Shown piece by piece: positions 23,262 through 34,126 of a stretch of 64,000 nt of DNA (position 1 is the first letter of the stretch; each line of letters starts with the position of its first letter). This stretch comes from Bacteroidota bacterium (GTDB lineage Bacteria > Bacteroidota > JABWAT01). The position numbers and the translations under genes are program-made. Where the stretch lies: the NCBI GenBank assembly GCA_017303995.1, contig JAFLBE010000010.1:1-64000 (forward strand), written 5' to 3'. The notes under the pieces were generated by a model, which was not told the origin of the DNA, did no database searches, and saw nothing but the letters and a program-made list of their open reading frames with translations.

Positions 23262-25502
23262 TCAGTTTCCTGCCTGTGCGACTGCAATTGCCGCAACATT
23301 CACGATGTCATTTACATCACGGTAGGAAGGAAGAATATGAACAGGGTGACTTAACCCAAGGAATAATGGACCAACGATTTCGGCCTGGCCAACTTTACTC
23401 ATCAGTTTGGTTGCAATATTTGATGCATCGAGGTTCGGGAAAATCAGAACATTGGCATTTCCTTTGAGCTCACTGAACGGGAAAATGCTTTTTGCAAGTT
23501 CGAAATCAAGTGCATATTCTGCCTGAAGTTCACCCTCAACGTTTATATCCGGACGCAATTTTTTAACAATTGCAGCAGCTTTTTGAACTTTTCTGGATTC
23601 CGGTGAACTCACTGCTCCAAAGTTGGTGAAGCTAAGCATGCCAACAATAGGTTCAATATTCAGACTTTTTACAAAATCAGCAGACTGAATGGCAATTTCT
23701 GCCAGGGTTTCAGCATCCGGATTAATATTTAGTGTTGTATCTGCAAAAAACAAAGCTTCCTGTTTGGTTAGAATAAAATGAAGACCAAAAACCCGGTTGC
23801 TTTTACCAAGAAGCTGGATGGTAGGCTTCAGATAACGGGAGTAAGAAGTGGTTACACCTGTGACCATCGCATCTGCTTCACCAAGTTTAACCATCAACGG
23901 ACCAAAATAAGACCTGTGTTTAACCAGATCGAAAGTATCAACCTTGTTCACACCGTGACGTTGACGAGATTTCAATAGTTCATCAGCATACCGTTCAATA
24001 TCCGGATGGTTTCTAGGGTCGATAATTTTGATTTCGCCCAGATCCATATCAAGTTCTGCTGCAAGTTTCTGGATTTTGGGAATATTACCAAGAAGAATCG
24101 GGTACGCAATTTTCTCATCGATGAGAATCTGCGCCGCTTTCAATGCCATTGGATGATCACCCTCAGCAATCACGACCCGTTTTGGGTTGAGTTTTGCCTT
24201 ATGAATGACGCGTCTGATGATATCCTTCGTCCAGCCCATCCGGTTGATCAGTTCCTGCTCATAAACATCGAAATTTTCAATGGGGATACGGGCAACGCCG
24301 GTGTCCATTGCTGCTTTTGCTACGGCCGGAGCAACTCGTGTTAAAACCCGTGGATCGAATGGTTTCGGAATAATATAGGTTTTGCCGAATTTAAGTGAAT
24401 TCAATCCATAAATTTTCTTGACACTTTCAGGTACTTCTTCTTTTGCAAGCCCGGCGATTGCATAGACTGCGGCCAGCTTCATTTCTTCATTGATAGTACG
24501 GGCTCTAACATCTAGGGCACCACGGAAAATGAACGGGAAGCCAAGTACATTATTAACCTGATTCGGATAGTCAGAACGCCCGGTTGCCATGATTAGATCG
24601 GGGCGGGCTTCGATAGCTTCGTGATATCCAATTTCGGGGTCAGGGTTAGCAAGCGCAAAAATGATCGGGTTCGGATTCATCCCCATAATCATTGCAGGTT
24701 TCAATAGTCCACCAGCAGATAATCCAAGGAAAACATCAGCTCCTGTTAAACATTCCGCCAAAGTCATCATAGGCAGGTGCTGAGCAAATTCCATTTTTTC
24801 TTTATTGATCGGATCGGGACGGGTCGTGGTAACAAACCCTTTCGAATCAAACATAAACACATTTTCGGGAACAGTTCCCAGACGGCAGAATAGTTTAATA
24901 ACAGCATTGGCGGCAGCTCCGGCACCGGAAACCACGATTTTAACTTTGTCTGCCTTTTTGCCGGTCAGTTCAAGTGCATTTAAAAATGCTGCACCAGTGA
25001 TAATTGCAGTTCCGTGCTGATCATCATGGAAAACCGGAATATCCATGATTTCACGAAGTTTTGATTCAATATAAAAACAATCGGGAGCCTTAATATCTTC
25101 AAGGTTAATTCCCCCGAAAGTCGGCTGAAGCGATTTTACAATGGTGATAATTTCATCGGGGTCATGGGAATCAATTTCGATATCAAATACATCGATATCG
25201 GCAAATTTTTTAAAAAGAATTCCCTTACCTTCCATGACAGGTTTACCGGCCTCGGGTCCGATATCGCCAAGACCTAAAACAGCAGTTCCGTTAGAAATAA
25301 CTGCTACAAGATTTCCTTTTGAGGTGTATTTGTAAACAGCATCTTTGTCGAGGGCAATTTCACGGCAGGGTTCAGCAACACCAGGGGTGTAGGCAAGTCC
25401 GAGATCGCGTTGAGATAGGGTTGGCTTGGTTGAAACCACTTCTATTTTGCCAGGGCGGCCTTCAGAGTGGTAGTCGAGAGCGTCTTTTTTGCGGATAATC
25501 AT
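23262..25502 (-). CDS. maeB: NADP-dependent malic enzyme fused to phosphotransacetylase domain
   Basis: A 746-residue two-domain enzyme. Residues about 1-425 are malic enzyme ([15 protein letters not shown]-like [16 protein letters not shown], the metal site [11 protein letters not shown] and the Rossmann [13 protein letters not shown]), oxidatively decarboxylating malate to pyruvate with NADPH. Residues about 430-746 are a phosphate acetyltransferase domain ([38 protein letters not shown]), which in MaeB-type proteins is usually regulatory (acetyl-CoA sensing) and inactive. Length and domain order are as usual. It stands alone, 57 bp from the PLP gene and 59 bp from moeA. Confidence 0.92.
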   Translation of the reverse strand: MIIRKKDALDYHSEGRPGKIEVVSTKPTLSQRDLGLAYTPGVAEPCREIALDKDAVYKYTSKGNLVAVISNGTAVLGLGDIGPEAGKPVMEGKGILFKKFADIDVFDIEIDSHDPDEIITIVKSLQPTFGGINLEDIKAPDCFYIESKLREIMDIPVFHDDQHGTAIITGAAFLNALELTGKKADKVKIVVSGAGAAANAVIKLFCRLGTVPENVFMFDSKGFVTTTRPDPINKEKMEFAQHLPMMTLAECLTGADVFLGLSAGGLLKPAMIMGMNPNPIIFALANPDPEIGYHEAIEARPDLIMATGRSDYPNQVNNVLGFPFIFRGALDVRARTINEEMKLAAVYAIAGLAKEEVPESVKKIYGLNSLKFGKTYIIPKPFDPRVLTRVAPAVAKAAMDTGVARIPIENFDVYEQELINRMGWTKDIIRRVIHKAKLNPKRVVIAEGDHPMALKAAQILIDEKIAYPILLGNIPKIQKLAAELDMDLGEIKIIDPRNHPDIERYADELLKSRQRHGVNKVDTFDLVKHRSYFGPLMVKLGEADAMVTGVTTSYSRYLKPTIQLLGKSNRVFGLHFILTKQEALFFADTTLNINPDAETLAEIAIQSADFVKSLNIEPIVGMLSFTNFGAVSSPESRKVQKAAAIVKKLRPDINVEGELQAEYALDFELAKSIFPFSELKGNANVLIFPNLDASNIATKLMSKVGQAEIVGPLFLGLSHPVHILPSYRDVNDIVNVAAIAVAQAGN

Positions 25503-25561
25503 GTGTTGAACCTTTACTGAAAAATTTCAATAAAGGTACAACATTTTGAAAACAGAAAAGG

Positions 25562-26803
25562 TTAGGTTTGAATGAGATTCATGAGGTGAATCTTGACTTT
25601 ACTTCCCTTGTGACAATTACCAGTTTCTTCATCGAGATGAATGATACAATTGGCATTTGCAATTGAGGTCATCAGGCCACTGCCTTGTTTCCCGGTAGTT
25701 TTAACCGTGTAGCTGCCGTCATGATGAAGAGTTGCAATTCCTCTGATAAAGTGGGTTTTTCCTGGATGTTTGTGAATGTCCTCCTGAAGAGTTGCCGGGA
25801 AATAATGGTAATCCGTTTTTTCGTAATCAAGCATTTTCTTGATAACCGGGACGACATATTCCAGAAAGCTGACGAAAGTTGAAACCGGGTTTCCAGGAAG
25901 TCCGAAAACGGGTTTTCCATCCATCGTTCCATAAATGAGGGGTTTGCCTGGTTTTTGTCTGACCGAGGTGAATTTGATCTGGACATTAAGTTCAGCAAAT
26001 GCTTTTTTCAGGAAATCACGATCACCAACAGAGGCTCCCCCTGTACACACAATAATGTCGGCTTCGTCGCCTTTTTTAATCCGGTTGGTAATATCAGAAA
26101 TGGAATCTTTTGCCACACCCAGATTTACAACGTCGGCATTGCAGGCCTGAGCAAGTGCCATTAACATGTAAGTGTTTGAGTTTCTGATTTTACCGGGAGT
26201 AAGGGGTTTGTCTATCGGAATCAGCTCGTCTCCACTTGCAAGAATACCAATTCTTGGCCGGCGGTAAACAGGAATTTCAATAAAACCGAGAGCAGCAAGA
26301 AGTCCGATATTTCCGAAGGTGACTTCTGTACCAGCTGAAAGGATAACCTCACCTTTGGTTACATCTTCACCTACAAACCTGATGTTGGCAAGTTCATCAA
26401 CTGAACCGATCACTTTAATACGGTTTCCATAGGTAGACTCAGTCAGTTCAATAGGAACAACTGCATCAGTTCCTTCAGGAACAGGTGCGCCGGTCATGAC
26501 TTTTACCGTTGTTCCGGAGCGGAGCCGTGTTGTTGGCAACTTACCAGCAGGAACATCATCAAGTGTGTCGATTAAAATGGGTTTTTCAGGAGTCGCAGCC
26601 TGAACATTTTTAATTTTGACGGCATAACCATCAACCGCTGAATTGTTAAAAGGGGGCAGGTTTTCCCCGGCAATAATATCCTGAGAAATGATATTGCCCT
26701 GAGCTTTTTTGATGGGCACATAAACAGTTTCGATAGGTCGTACACTATTTACGATAATTGATTTGGCTTCTTCGAAGGAAGGAATATCTTTGGTATAATC
26801 CAT
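25562..26803 (-). CDS. moeA: Molybdopterin molybdenumtransferase
   Basis: Inserts molybdate into adenylated molybdopterin, the last step of molybdenum cofactor synthesis. The 413-residue protein has the MoeA order: domain I/II with PPFNNSAVDGYAV, KVMTGAPVPEGTDAVVPIE, then the MoaB-like domain III (GILASGDELIPIDKPLTPGKIRNSNTYML in pieces, CTGGASVGDRDF, FGLPGNPVSTFVSFLEYV) and the C-terminal beta domain. No other moa/moe/mob gene lies in the window. It is divergent from the Nudix gene with a 23-bp gap. Confidence 0.93.
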   Translation of the reverse strand: MDYTKDIPSFEEAKSIIVNSVRPIETVYVPIKKAQGNIISQDIIAGENLPPFNNSAVDGYAVKIKNVQAATPEKPILIDTLDDVPAGKLPTTRLRSGTTVKVMTGAPVPEGTDAVVPIELTESTYGNRIKVIGSVDELANIRFVGEDVTKGEVILSAGTEVTFGNIGLLAALGFIEIPVYRRPRIGILASGDELIPIDKPLTPGKIRNSNTYMLMALAQACNADVVNLGVAKDSISDITNRIKKGDEADIIVCTGGASVGDRDFLKKAFAELNVQIKFTSVRQKPGKPLIYGTMDGKPVFGLPGNPVSTFVSFLEYVVPVIKKMLDYEKTDYHYFPATLQEDIHKHPGKTHFIRGIATLHHDGSYTVKTTGKQGSGLMTSIANANCIIHLDEETGNCHKGSKVKIHLMNLIQT

Positions 26804-26826
26804 ATGGGTGAAAACAACCTTAATAC

Positions 26827-27345
26827 ATGAAAAAACACGAGTTACTTGAAAAATATGAAGGCTTCACCCGGGTTAGGGTAGGAGCCATTCTGATTGAAAA
26901 AAAATCGATTTTGCTGGTTCGTCAGCAAAGTATGTTTGACAGTTCAGTCGCTCATCTGTTACCGCCTGGCGGAGGCGTTGATTTTCAGGAAACGCTCCAG
27001 GATGCTGTAATCAGAGAATGTTTTGAGGAAACCGGATTGTCTGTTATTCCTGAAAGACTTGTTTATATCAATGAGTTTATCTTTGACCGGGTGCATGCAG
27101 TTGAATTTTATTTTCTCGTTTCCCGAAAAAACGAAAAAATGCCGGAAATTGGTTTTGATCCCGAACTTCCGGCAGAACACCAAATACTCAGGGAAGTTTT
27201 ATGGGTTCCCCTGAGTGAAATATCAAACCAAAATTTTATTCCGGTGTCACTTGGCAAAGTATTGAAGGCTCATGAGGAAACCGGATTCAGAAACCATCCA
27301 GTTCATCTGAGTTTTGATCCTGACTGTCTTAATTCTTCAAGATGA
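26827..27345 (+). CDS. Nudix hydrolase
   Basis: A 172-residue protein with a complete Nudix box, GGGVDFQETLQDAVIREC followed by FEETGL (G-x5-E-x7-REUxEExGU), inside an alpha/beta sandwich (RVGAILIEKKSILLVRQ). Members cleave nucleoside diphosphates linked to another group, and the substrate is not predictable from this. Its last 17 bases overlap the end of the converging gene at 27329. Confidence 0.9.
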   Translation: MKKHELLEKYEGFTRVRVGAILIEKKSILLVRQQSMFDSSVAHLLPPGGGVDFQETLQDAVIRECFEETGLSVIPERLVYINEFIFDRVHAVEFYFLVSRKNEKMPEIGFDPELPAEHQILREVLWVPLSEISNQNFIPVSLGKVLKAHEETGFRNHPVHLSFDPDCLNSSR

Positions 27346-27838
27346 AAACAGCAGCCGGACCTTTTGAATCATTTTTAATATTGGCTACTTCAGATTTTTC
27401 CATCGTGAAAAAACCAACAATAGCACCGCCGGCACCTAAAACAACACCTGTAATTATCGCAGCAGGAACATCATTTAACGCACCAACGGTAACCAACGGA
27501 ACCGCAATAATGCCACCCCACATGGCTGGCCACCAATACCGGTTGTACCGTTGAAATACCCAGGTCGAGCCTTTTTCAACAAGCAGAACTGCTTTGATGT
27601 GCTGATCAGATTCAAAGGTTTTTTTCAGTTCACGAAAAGTATCGCTATCAACGGTATCAGTTGCAAAACCAACTGAATTCCCTGGCATAGACCCAGTTTC
27701 AATATCATATTTTGCTGCAGCAGCTTTTGCAACTTCCCATTGAGAAGAAAGATCAGCCTTTTGAGCAAAAGTTACAGAACCTGTTCCAATAACCAACATC
27801 ACAGCAACACCTAAGACAACAGACCAGACTTTTTTCAT
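27329..27838 (-). CDS. Small exported membrane protein of unknown function
   Basis: A 169-residue protein with a signal peptide ending in TFAQ and a glycine-rich hydrophobic pair of helices (MWGGIIAVPLVTVGAL and AAIITGVVLGAGGAIVGFFTM) near the C-terminus, with an aromatic RYNRYWWPAM motif before them. No family is recognised. Its stop lies inside the converging Nudix gene (17-bp overlap). The region before its ATG (27839-28040) holds a palindromic TAAATTTG/CAAATTTA but no convincing -33 element. Confidence 0.65.
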   Translation of the reverse strand: MKKVWSVVLGVAVMLVIGTGSVTFAQKADLSSQWEVAKAAAAKYDIETGSMPGNSVGFATDTVDSDTFRELKKTFESDQHIKAVLLVEKGSTWVFQRYNRYWWPAMWGGIIAVPLVTVGALNDVPAAIITGVVLGAGGAIVGFFTMEKSEVANIKNDSKGPAAVFILKN

Positions 27839-28040
27839 ATCTTTCTCCCCGGTTTTTTGAATAAAATATCTGTAAAGATAACAAATTTAAATTTGACAAT
27901 AAAGAACGTTTTATTTAAATAATGCCATATCCTACTTTTTTATGTGGATACCGCCCAATTTCTGCGCCTTATTTCTTGACAAGAGTCGGGAATTTGAAAG
28001 CTTGTGGGTGTGTTGTGCCAAGAAAACAGAGGGTTTTTCA

Positions 28041-30083
28041 ATGTCCCATCCAAAGCTACCCCACAAATTTACCAACCGCCTCATCAACGAAACAAGTCCC
28101 TACCTAATACAGCATGCCCATAATCCAGTTGACTGGTATCCCTGGGGCGAAGAAGCATTTGAGCATGCACGCCAAACTAACAAACCGGTTTTCCTCTCTA
28201 TTGGGTATTCTGCCTGTCATTGGTGTCACGTTATGGAACGTGAAAGTTTTGAGGATGAAGCAACTGCTGAAATTATGAACTCTCATTTTATCAGCATCAA
28301 AGTTGACCGGGAGGAACGACCCGATCTGGATGGAATCTATATGACGGCGGTACAAATGATTACCGGGCATGGCGGATGGCCGATGAGTGTCTGGCTTGAT
28401 CACGAAGGGCGTCCGTTTTATGGGGGAACGTATTTTCCTCCGGTTGAACGGCATCAGCTACCCTCCTTCAGAAAAGTATTACTGGCTTTGGCTGATATGT
28501 GGAAAAATAAAAATGCTGAACTGATGACCTCTGCGGCCGGACTTACACTCGAACTGGAAAAATCAGCTTCGACTCTTTCCGGGAAATTCAAAATAACGCC
28601 AGAACTTCTTGATGGTGCGGCAAAAACTCTCGCTGGCAGGCTTGATCCGGTTCATGGCGGATTTGGAAACGCGCCGAAATTTCCATCCTCAATGTCACTC
28701 CAATTTTTGTTGCGTCATTTTCATTTCACAGGTCATGCCGGTTCAGCGAAAGCGGTTGAACTTTCTTTGAATAGAATGGCCGCCGGTGGAATTTATGATC
28801 ATCTTGGTGGCGGATTTGCCCGATATTCAGTAGATGCAGAATGGCATGTTCCGCATTTTGAAAAAATGCTTTACGACAATGCTCTTCTGATCAGGATTTA
28901 CACAGAAGCATGGCTGAAACTAGGTAAAGATCTTTATCGTGACCGGGTGATTGAATCGGCTGAATTTATTCTGAGGGAAATGAAAAGTCAGGATGGTGGG
29001 TTTTATTCGACACTGGATGCAGACAGTGAAGGTGTTGAAGGGAAGTTCTATGCCTGGACCTGGGAAGAATTCACTTCGGTCGTTTCACCTGAAGATCTTG
29101 AAGTCATGACCGCCTGGTATGATGTTAAGAAACAGGGAAACTGGGAACACACAAACGTGCTTCGCCGGGTAAAAACAGCTGAACAAATTGCAAATGAAAA
29201 TCAGTTGCCCGTTTCAGAAGTTCATAACATTGTTAAACGGAACAGTGAGAAATTATTTAAGGCGAGGTCGGTAAGAATCCGACCGGCACGCGATGAAAAA
29301 ATTCTGACATCCTGGAACGGACTTATGATTTCGGCATTAGTCTATGCCGGATTCTCGCTGGATAGAAAAGATTTTCTTGCAGAGGCAGAAAAAGCTGCTG
29401 AATGGATCTGGAATAATCAATTCCGTGATCAGGTTCTCTATCGGGTTTACAAAGACGGACAGTCCAGAATTCCTGGTTTTTCAGATGATTATGGAAATTT
29501 CCTGCTGGCGATTACTGAGCTCGCCATGTATTCGGGACACCTTATCTGGTTGAACCGGGCTCAAACTCTGGCTGAACTTCTTATTTCCAGATTCAGAGAT
29601 GAAACAGATGGTGGATTTTTTGTAACTGCTTCCGACAGCGAGAAATTGATTATCCGGAATAAAGATTTTTTTGACAATGCTGAACCTTCAGGACACTCAT
29701 CTGCAACCTGGGCATTACAGATTTTGGGAAGACTTACAGGCGAAAATAAATACTCAGATGCGGCAGCTTTAGCACAAGAGTTACTTTCCGGACAGGTAAA
29801 AAGTCAGCCGGGCGGATTTGGATGGATGGCTTGTTCAATGATTGAATCGATTTATCCCGGTCAGGAATTGGTTCTGATCAAAGGAGAAGATTCTGCAGAT
29901 CCATGGATTCAAAAAATACATTCAGTATACAGACCAGGATCGATTTTTCTGACGGGAAAGGACGGCGACTTGCCCAATATGTATGCAGATAAGTTGGCAA
30001 TAAACGGAAAAACAACACTTTTCAGTTGTATGAATTATTCCTGTCAGGCACCTGAAACTGATCCGGACAAGTGGAACGGCTAA
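28041..30083 (+). CDS. DUF255 thioredoxin-domain protein (YyaL/SSP411 family)
   Basis: A 680-residue protein. An N-terminal thioredoxin-like domain (about 10-175) carries [13 protein letters not shown] and the [10 protein letters not shown] motif (Cys59, Cys62), then an alpha/alpha barrel as in N-acyl-glucosamine epimerases ([33 protein letters not shown] in pieces, and [12 protein letters not shown]). The biochemical role of this family is not established. ATG 28041 is chosen because family members begin near [11 protein letters not shown]; the frame is open to 27942 but those residues look like noise. Its end overlaps the converging arsC-like gene by 4 bp. Confidence 0.85.
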   Translation: MSHPKLPHKFTNRLINETSPYLIQHAHNPVDWYPWGEEAFEHARQTNKPVFLSIGYSACHWCHVMERESFEDEATAEIMNSHFISIKVDREERPDLDGIYMTAVQMITGHGGWPMSVWLDHEGRPFYGGTYFPPVERHQLPSFRKVLLALADMWKNKNAELMTSAAGLTLELEKSASTLSGKFKITPELLDGAAKTLAGRLDPVHGGFGNAPKFPSSMSLQFLLRHFHFTGHAGSAKAVELSLNRMAAGGIYDHLGGGFARYSVDAEWHVPHFEKMLYDNALLIRIYTEAWLKLGKDLYRDRVIESAEFILREMKSQDGGFYSTLDADSEGVEGKFYAWTWEEFTSVVSPEDLEVMTAWYDVKKQGNWEHTNVLRRVKTAEQIANENQLPVSEVHNIVKRNSEKLFKARSVRIRPARDEKILTSWNGLMISALVYAGFSLDRKDFLAEAEKAAEWIWNNQFRDQVLYRVYKDGQSRIPGFSDDYGNFLLAITELAMYSGHLIWLNRAQTLAELLISRFRDETDGGFFVTASDSEKLIIRNKDFFDNAEPSGHSSATWALQILGRLTGENKYSDAAALAQELLSGQVKSQPGGFGWMACSMIESIYPGQELVLIKGEDSADPWIQKIHSVYRPGSIFLTGKDGDLPNMYADKLAINGKTTLFSCMNYSCQAPETDPDKWNG

Positions 30084-30448
30084 ATTTTCCTTTCATTGAT
30101 TCTGCCAATGAATTCATCAGCAGGCCGGGCAACAAATACAGATGATTCTGTTTCAATTACAGGTCTTTCCATCAGGACCGGATATTTTTGAATAAGAGTT
30201 ATTAATTCTTCGCCTAAAAGTGAATTGCCGTCCAGACCAAGTTCTTTGTAAAGAGATTCTTTTTTTCGCAGCAGGGTTTTTACTGAAACTCCACCTGAAG
30301 CTAGCCAATGCCTGATTTTTTCTGGTGACGGTGGGGTTTTCAGGTAGTCAATCACTTTAATCTCATAGCCAGAGGCTTTCAGTGCTTCTAGAATTTTACG
30401 GCTTGTGCTGCATTTGTTGTTGTGCCAGATGGTTACTTTCCCGTTCAT
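30080..30448 (-). CDS. arsC: ArsC-family arsenate reductase (glutaredoxin-dependent type)
   Basis: A 122-residue thioredoxin-fold protein. [11 protein letters not shown] holds the catalytic Cys13 and the CxxxR anion site; [17 protein letters not shown] and [17 protein letters not shown] match the ArsC arginine positions. It probably reduces arsenate to arsenite with glutathione or an equivalent thiol, though some proteins of this family (YffB/Spx-like) have other roles. No efflux pump or ArsR is adjacent. It converges on and overlaps the DUF255 gene by 4 bp. Confidence 0.85.
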   Translation of the reverse strand: MNGKVTIWHNNKCSTSRKILEALKASGYEIKVIDYLKTPPSPEKIRHWLASGGVSVKTLLRKKESLYKELGLDGNSLLGEELITLIQKYPVLMERPVIETESSVFVARPADEFIGRINERKI

Positions 30449-30560
30449 CGAATATCCTTTTTGGCGAAAAACACTTAAATTAACGGTTTAAATAAACGTA
30501 AAGAAATTGATAATCCATATAACCTGCAATTCAGCCGGTTAAAAAAGATACGGATGGTAT

Positions 30561-30896
30561 ATGAAAATTCTATATGAAATTAATATTCAGGTCAGAAAAG
30601 AAAAGGAAATTGATTGGGTAACCTGGATTTCTGATGATCATATTCCGGCAATTTGCGAAGTTGCCCGGGTTTCTGATGCCTTTCTGATCAAAATTGATGG
30701 TCCTGATTCAGACACCTTTTCTGCCTATCGTGTCATGTTTTATTTTGATGATAAAAGTGACCTCACCCATTACCTCGATAATTTTGCTGCACCGCTGAGA
30801 GATGACCACATTAAAAAATTCGGAAATGATGTTTCCATTCAGCGTCAATATGGAATTGTTATGAAATGGTTTGAGATAACCGCACCAAAGGGCTGA
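30561..30896 (+). CDS. DUF4286 family protein
   Basis: A 111-residue protein with the DUF4286 pattern: ILYEINIQVRKEKEIDWVTWISDDHIPAI at the start (in overlapping strands), then YRVMFYFDDKSDLTHYLD. The fold is a ferredoxin-like dimeric barrel, typical of Bacteroidota, function unknown. It heads a tight operon leading into the FNR-like and envelope lipoprotein genes (13-bp gap to the next). Confidence 0.85.
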   Translation: MKILYEINIQVRKEKEIDWVTWISDDHIPAICEVARVSDAFLIKIDGPDSDTFSAYRVMFYFDDKSDLTHYLDNFAAPLRDDHIKKFGNDVSIQRQYGIVMKWFEITAPKG

Positions 30897-30909
30897 AAGT
30901 CAGTTCTTA

Positions 30910-31647
30910 ATGTGGTTTAAATCGTGGTACGCTCATCCTGTAGAAATAACTGAAATTAATCCTGCCGGAACTCATTTCCAGTGGATAAAATTCAGATCAT
31001 TATGGGTTGAAGAGATCGCGATTTTACCTGGACAGTATCTGAATACCGACCTTTTTGATGGTCAGGATTATCACAGACGTTCTTATACACCGATCAGATG
31101 CCAGAATGGGGATTTTGGATTTCTGATCGAGAACCTTGGTGGGAAACTGTCGTCTGAACTTTTAAGAAAACCGGCGAAGTCGGTCATCCGAATTTCAGGT
31201 GCATCAGGTAAAGAAAAATTATTTCCGCCTGAAACAAACCAACATGTAATTTTTGTTTGTTTTGGAAGCGGAATTTCTTTTGCCCTCAGTCTGGTTTCGT
31301 TGGTTTCAAATCTGCAGAAATCCCCTGTTCTTTTCATGGGTTTAAAATCTGATGCAGACAGTATATTAGGCGTGATGGAAAAAGAGGGACTTTCGTTAAA
31401 TCTGGAAGTCGTGACTGACTGGAATCACTTATTTAACCGGATCAGGCAACATTCAACTGACCCCAATGACCTCGGTTTCTATCTAAGTGGTGACGGACAA
31501 AAAATAAAGTTTACAGAACGGTTTTTACTTTCAGATGGAATAAAACCCGTGCAAATTTTCAAAGAAATTTATTATAACCACAAAGCAGAACCGGATCCTG
31601 AATGGTCTTTTGATCAGGGATCGCTGCCCGGAAAGGAAAGCTGGTAA
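30910..31647 (+). CDS. Ferredoxin-NADP reductase-like flavoprotein
   Basis: A 245-residue protein with the FNR fold: FAD domain (PGQYLNTDLFDG, YHRRSYTPIR as the RxYS/T flavin motif, GGKLSSEL as the phosphate-binding GxxS) and a pyridine-nucleotide domain (VIFVCFGSGISFALSL). It lacks any 2Fe-2S domain, so it would need a separate electron partner. It is the only redox enzyme in an operon of otherwise envelope proteins, 5 bp upstream of the TPR lipoprotein. Confidence 0.78.
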   Translation: MWFKSWYAHPVEITEINPAGTHFQWIKFRSLWVEEIAILPGQYLNTDLFDGQDYHRRSYTPIRCQNGDFGFLIENLGGKLSSELLRKPAKSVIRISGASGKEKLFPPETNQHVIFVCFGSGISFALSLVSLVSNLQKSPVLFMGLKSDADSILGVMEKEGLSLNLEVVTDWNHLFNRIRQHSTDPNDLGFYLSGDGQKIKFTERFLLSDGIKPVQIFKEIYYNHKAEPDPEWSFDQGSLPGKESW

Positions 31648-31652
31648 TTCAA

Positions 31653-33365
31653 ATGATAAGGCATTTTCGTTTGATTTTTGGTTTTGTCTTAATTGCTTTT
31701 AGCCTTTCAGGTTGTGGTTGGGGTAAGGAATCTCAGGTTACCGGACCCAAGCAAACTGTTGATGAGAATAAAGCACTCGAATTTTTTATTGACGGTGTGA
31801 CCCAGGAAAGTATGGGACAATCGGCTGCTGCCATCGAACTTTATCAGAAATCGTTGATCTATGATTCAACGACAACCCGGGCCGCAACAACTTACTACAA
31901 TCTCGCTAAAAATTTAATTGCTGTAAAGCAACCCGCACTTGCCCTTCAGTCTGGTATTAAATCAGTTCAGCTTGATACGACAAATGCAGATTATTATGCA
32001 CTTCTGGCAACTCTGTATTTTGAAAATACCCGATATAAAGAAGCAGCTCAGGTTTATGAAAAGCTGGTAAAATCCTATCCGGATAACAACGACTATCTTT
32101 ATAAACTTGCAGTTATGTATCAGCTTACCCGGAATATGAACAAAGCCCTCGACATTTTTGATCAGTACATACAAAAATTCGGCGAAGATTTTAATGTAAG
32201 AATGCAGCAACTCATGATTTATGATGCCCGAAATGAACGGGGCCGGGTCATATCCATTTTGAACATGATGATTGCCGGTGATCCTGAAAATGATAATTTA
32301 AGAAAGACACTTTCAAAAGAATATCTTCAGGCCGGTAAACTTGATTCGGCTGAGACTGCCCTAATCCCAATTCTTTCAACAAAACCCAATGACGTTCAAA
32401 CCCTCTTAACCCTTGCCGAAATCAGTTTCAGAGCCAAAGATTCCATTAAAACTTCTGACTACGTAAAGAAACTTATTCTTTCTGATGAAATTGATGAAGA
32501 AGATTTGATCGGAGTGGGACAGACTTATTTCCAGATGGCTAAAGATGATTCGGCGGCACTGGGATTTGCCCTGCATTTATTTTCTGAAATGGAATCTGTT
32601 AAAAAAGATGACTGGCGGCCAAAATGGTTTATGGGAATGAATTATTTGTCAGGTGGAAAGAATAAAGAAGCAATTGAAAGGTTTGAATTTGTTGTTTCCA
32701 AAAAACCGGATATGGTTCAGGGTTGGCAGAATCTGACCATTGCCTATCTTCAGCTGAATGATTACAAAAGTGCAGATGCAAGTGCAACTAAGGGACTTTC
32801 TTTGCACGGCATGGATTTTCAGCTCAATTATTTTAAAGGTTTTGCATCAATCCAGATGAATAATGATTCTGTGGCCATTCGATTTTTGGAGAAAGCCACT
32901 TCCATAAATCCTTACACGGCTGAGCCTCTTATTCTGCTTGCTTCGAGTTATGAAAAAGTAAAACAATATTCTCATTCTGATTCACTTTTTGAAAAAGTCT
33001 TAAAGATGGATCCGGAAAATGCGTTGGTTTTGAATAATTTTGCCTACTCTTTGTCGGAACGTGATCTCAGATTGGAAGAATCCAGGAAAATGTCGGCAGC
33101 TTCTTTACTGAAAGATCCTAAAAATGCTGCCTATCTCGATACTTACGGCTGGATTTTATACAAACTGAAGGATTATGAAGGTGCTGAAGAGTATATAAAA
33201 AAGGCAATTGACACAGGTGAAGCGAGTGCAGTTGTTCTGGAACATCTTGGCGATGTGTATCAGGCTATGGGAAAGCCAGCTGAAGCAAGAATCTGGTGGG
33301 AAAAGGCCCGTGCAAAAGACCCAACCCGGGCGTCAATCATTAACAAGCTCGAAACGGCGAACTGA
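31653..33365 (+). CDS. TPR lipoprotein
   Basis: A 570-residue lipoprotein. Signal peptide with lipobox LSGC (lipidated Cys21), then about a dozen TPR units (for example EFFIDGVTQESMGQSAAAIELYQKSLIYD in part, ALVLNNFAYSLSERDLRLEES, VVLEHLGDVYQAMGKPAEARIWWEKA). Gly at +2 suggests outer membrane placement. It probably scaffolds an envelope complex. Its stop shares one base with the start of the DUF4292 gene (TGATG), so the pair is translationally coupled. Confidence 0.82.
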   Translation: MIRHFRLIFGFVLIAFSLSGCGWGKESQVTGPKQTVDENKALEFFIDGVTQESMGQSAAAIELYQKSLIYDSTTTRAATTYYNLAKNLIAVKQPALALQSGIKSVQLDTTNADYYALLATLYFENTRYKEAAQVYEKLVKSYPDNNDYLYKLAVMYQLTRNMNKALDIFDQYIQKFGEDFNVRMQQLMIYDARNERGRVISILNMMIAGDPENDNLRKTLSKEYLQAGKLDSAETALIPILSTKPNDVQTLLTLAEISFRAKDSIKTSDYVKKLILSDEIDEEDLIGVGQTYFQMAKDDSAALGFALHLFSEMESVKKDDWRPKWFMGMNYLSGGKNKEAIERFEFVVSKKPDMVQGWQNLTIAYLQLNDYKSADASATKGLSLHGMDFQLNYFKGFASIQMNNDSVAIRFLEKATSINPYTAEPLILLASSYEKVKQYSHSDSLFEKVLKMDPENALVLNNFAYSLSERDLRLEESRKMSAASLLKDPKNAAYLDTYGWILYKLKDYEGAEEYIKKAIDTGEASAVVLEHLGDVYQAMGKPAEARIWWEKARAKDPTRASIINKLETAN

Positions 33366-34126
33366 TGAGAACTCTCTTTTTTCTGGTTCTGGCTTTGGTT
33401 TTATCGGGTTGTGGTATTTCGGGGAATCAGGTTGCTGATGAGCCGATAACCCAATCGGCCAGGGCAGTCATCGATGAGGTTTTACAGTCGAACCGTGATT
33501 TAAAAGCTTTTCAGGGAACCGGAACGTTAACTATTGAAACTCCAGATCAGGGGCAACGCCTAAATTGCCGGATTTATTATAATTCGCACGATACTGTTAA
33601 AATGGAAGTTAACACCGGATTTGGTTATGGGATCATTAATCTCTGGTTGACTCCCGATAGTATTTTTATTAGCAACAGACTCTCAAATCAATTTATTTCA
33701 AGTACTTACCGATCTGATGAATTGGTTCGCCTGCTCCATTTTCCGTTTAAATACACTGATATTCAGACCTTGTTTCTCGGGAAAGTGATTTTAAATAGCG
33801 CCATGCAGCTAACCCGGGTCATGAATGAACCTGAAAATTTTGTTTATTCATATCGTGGTCCTGAAGGTTCAGAAAAAATCTGGATATCCAAATTATTAAA
33901 AAAGCCAACCCGGATTGTGCGGAATAATCGCCGGGGAGAAGTTTTGCTTGATATCAGCTTTTTAAGATATAAGCCAGTAAATGAAGACCAACTTGCCCAT
34001 CAAATCCAGATTTACCGTCCGGCTCAAAAGGAAAAATTATCCCTGTTTTTCTCGCAAATTGGCAGTTTTGAAAAGGAGGAACTGAAAATTTTGGTTCCTG
34101 AAAAAATGGAAAGAGTCAGGTTGTGA
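33365..34126 (+). CDS. DUF4292 lipoprotein
   Basis: A 253-residue lipoprotein (lipobox LSGC, Cys16) with the DUF4292 body: an LolB/LolA-like half-barrel, AFQGTGTLTIETPDQGQRLNCRIYY, VNTGFGYGIINLWLTPDSIFISNR in strands, then TSFRYTDIQ-like FPFKYTDIQTLFLG. The family is specific to Bacteroidota relatives and its genes are typically placed between a TPR gene and an EnvC-like gene, as here. A role in lipoprotein or lipid handling at the outer membrane is an inference from the fold. It overlaps the next gene by 4 bp. Confidence 0.82.
   Translation: MRTLFFLVLALVLSGCGISGNQVADEPITQSARAVIDEVLQSNRDLKAFQGTGTLTIETPDQGQRLNCRIYYNSHDTVKMEVNTGFGYGIINLWLTPDSIFISNRLSNQFISSTYRSDELVRLLHFPFKYTDIQTLFLGKVILNSAMQLTRVMNEPENFVYSYRGPEGSEKIWISKLLKKPTRIVRNNRRGEVLLDISFLRYKPVNEDQLAHQIQIYRPAQKEKLSLFFSQIGSFEKEELKILVPEKMERVRL

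Noticed and set aside
27942-28040. N-terminal extension of the DUF255 protein
   Set aside because: The 33 residues look like random translation and family members start close to ATG 28041.
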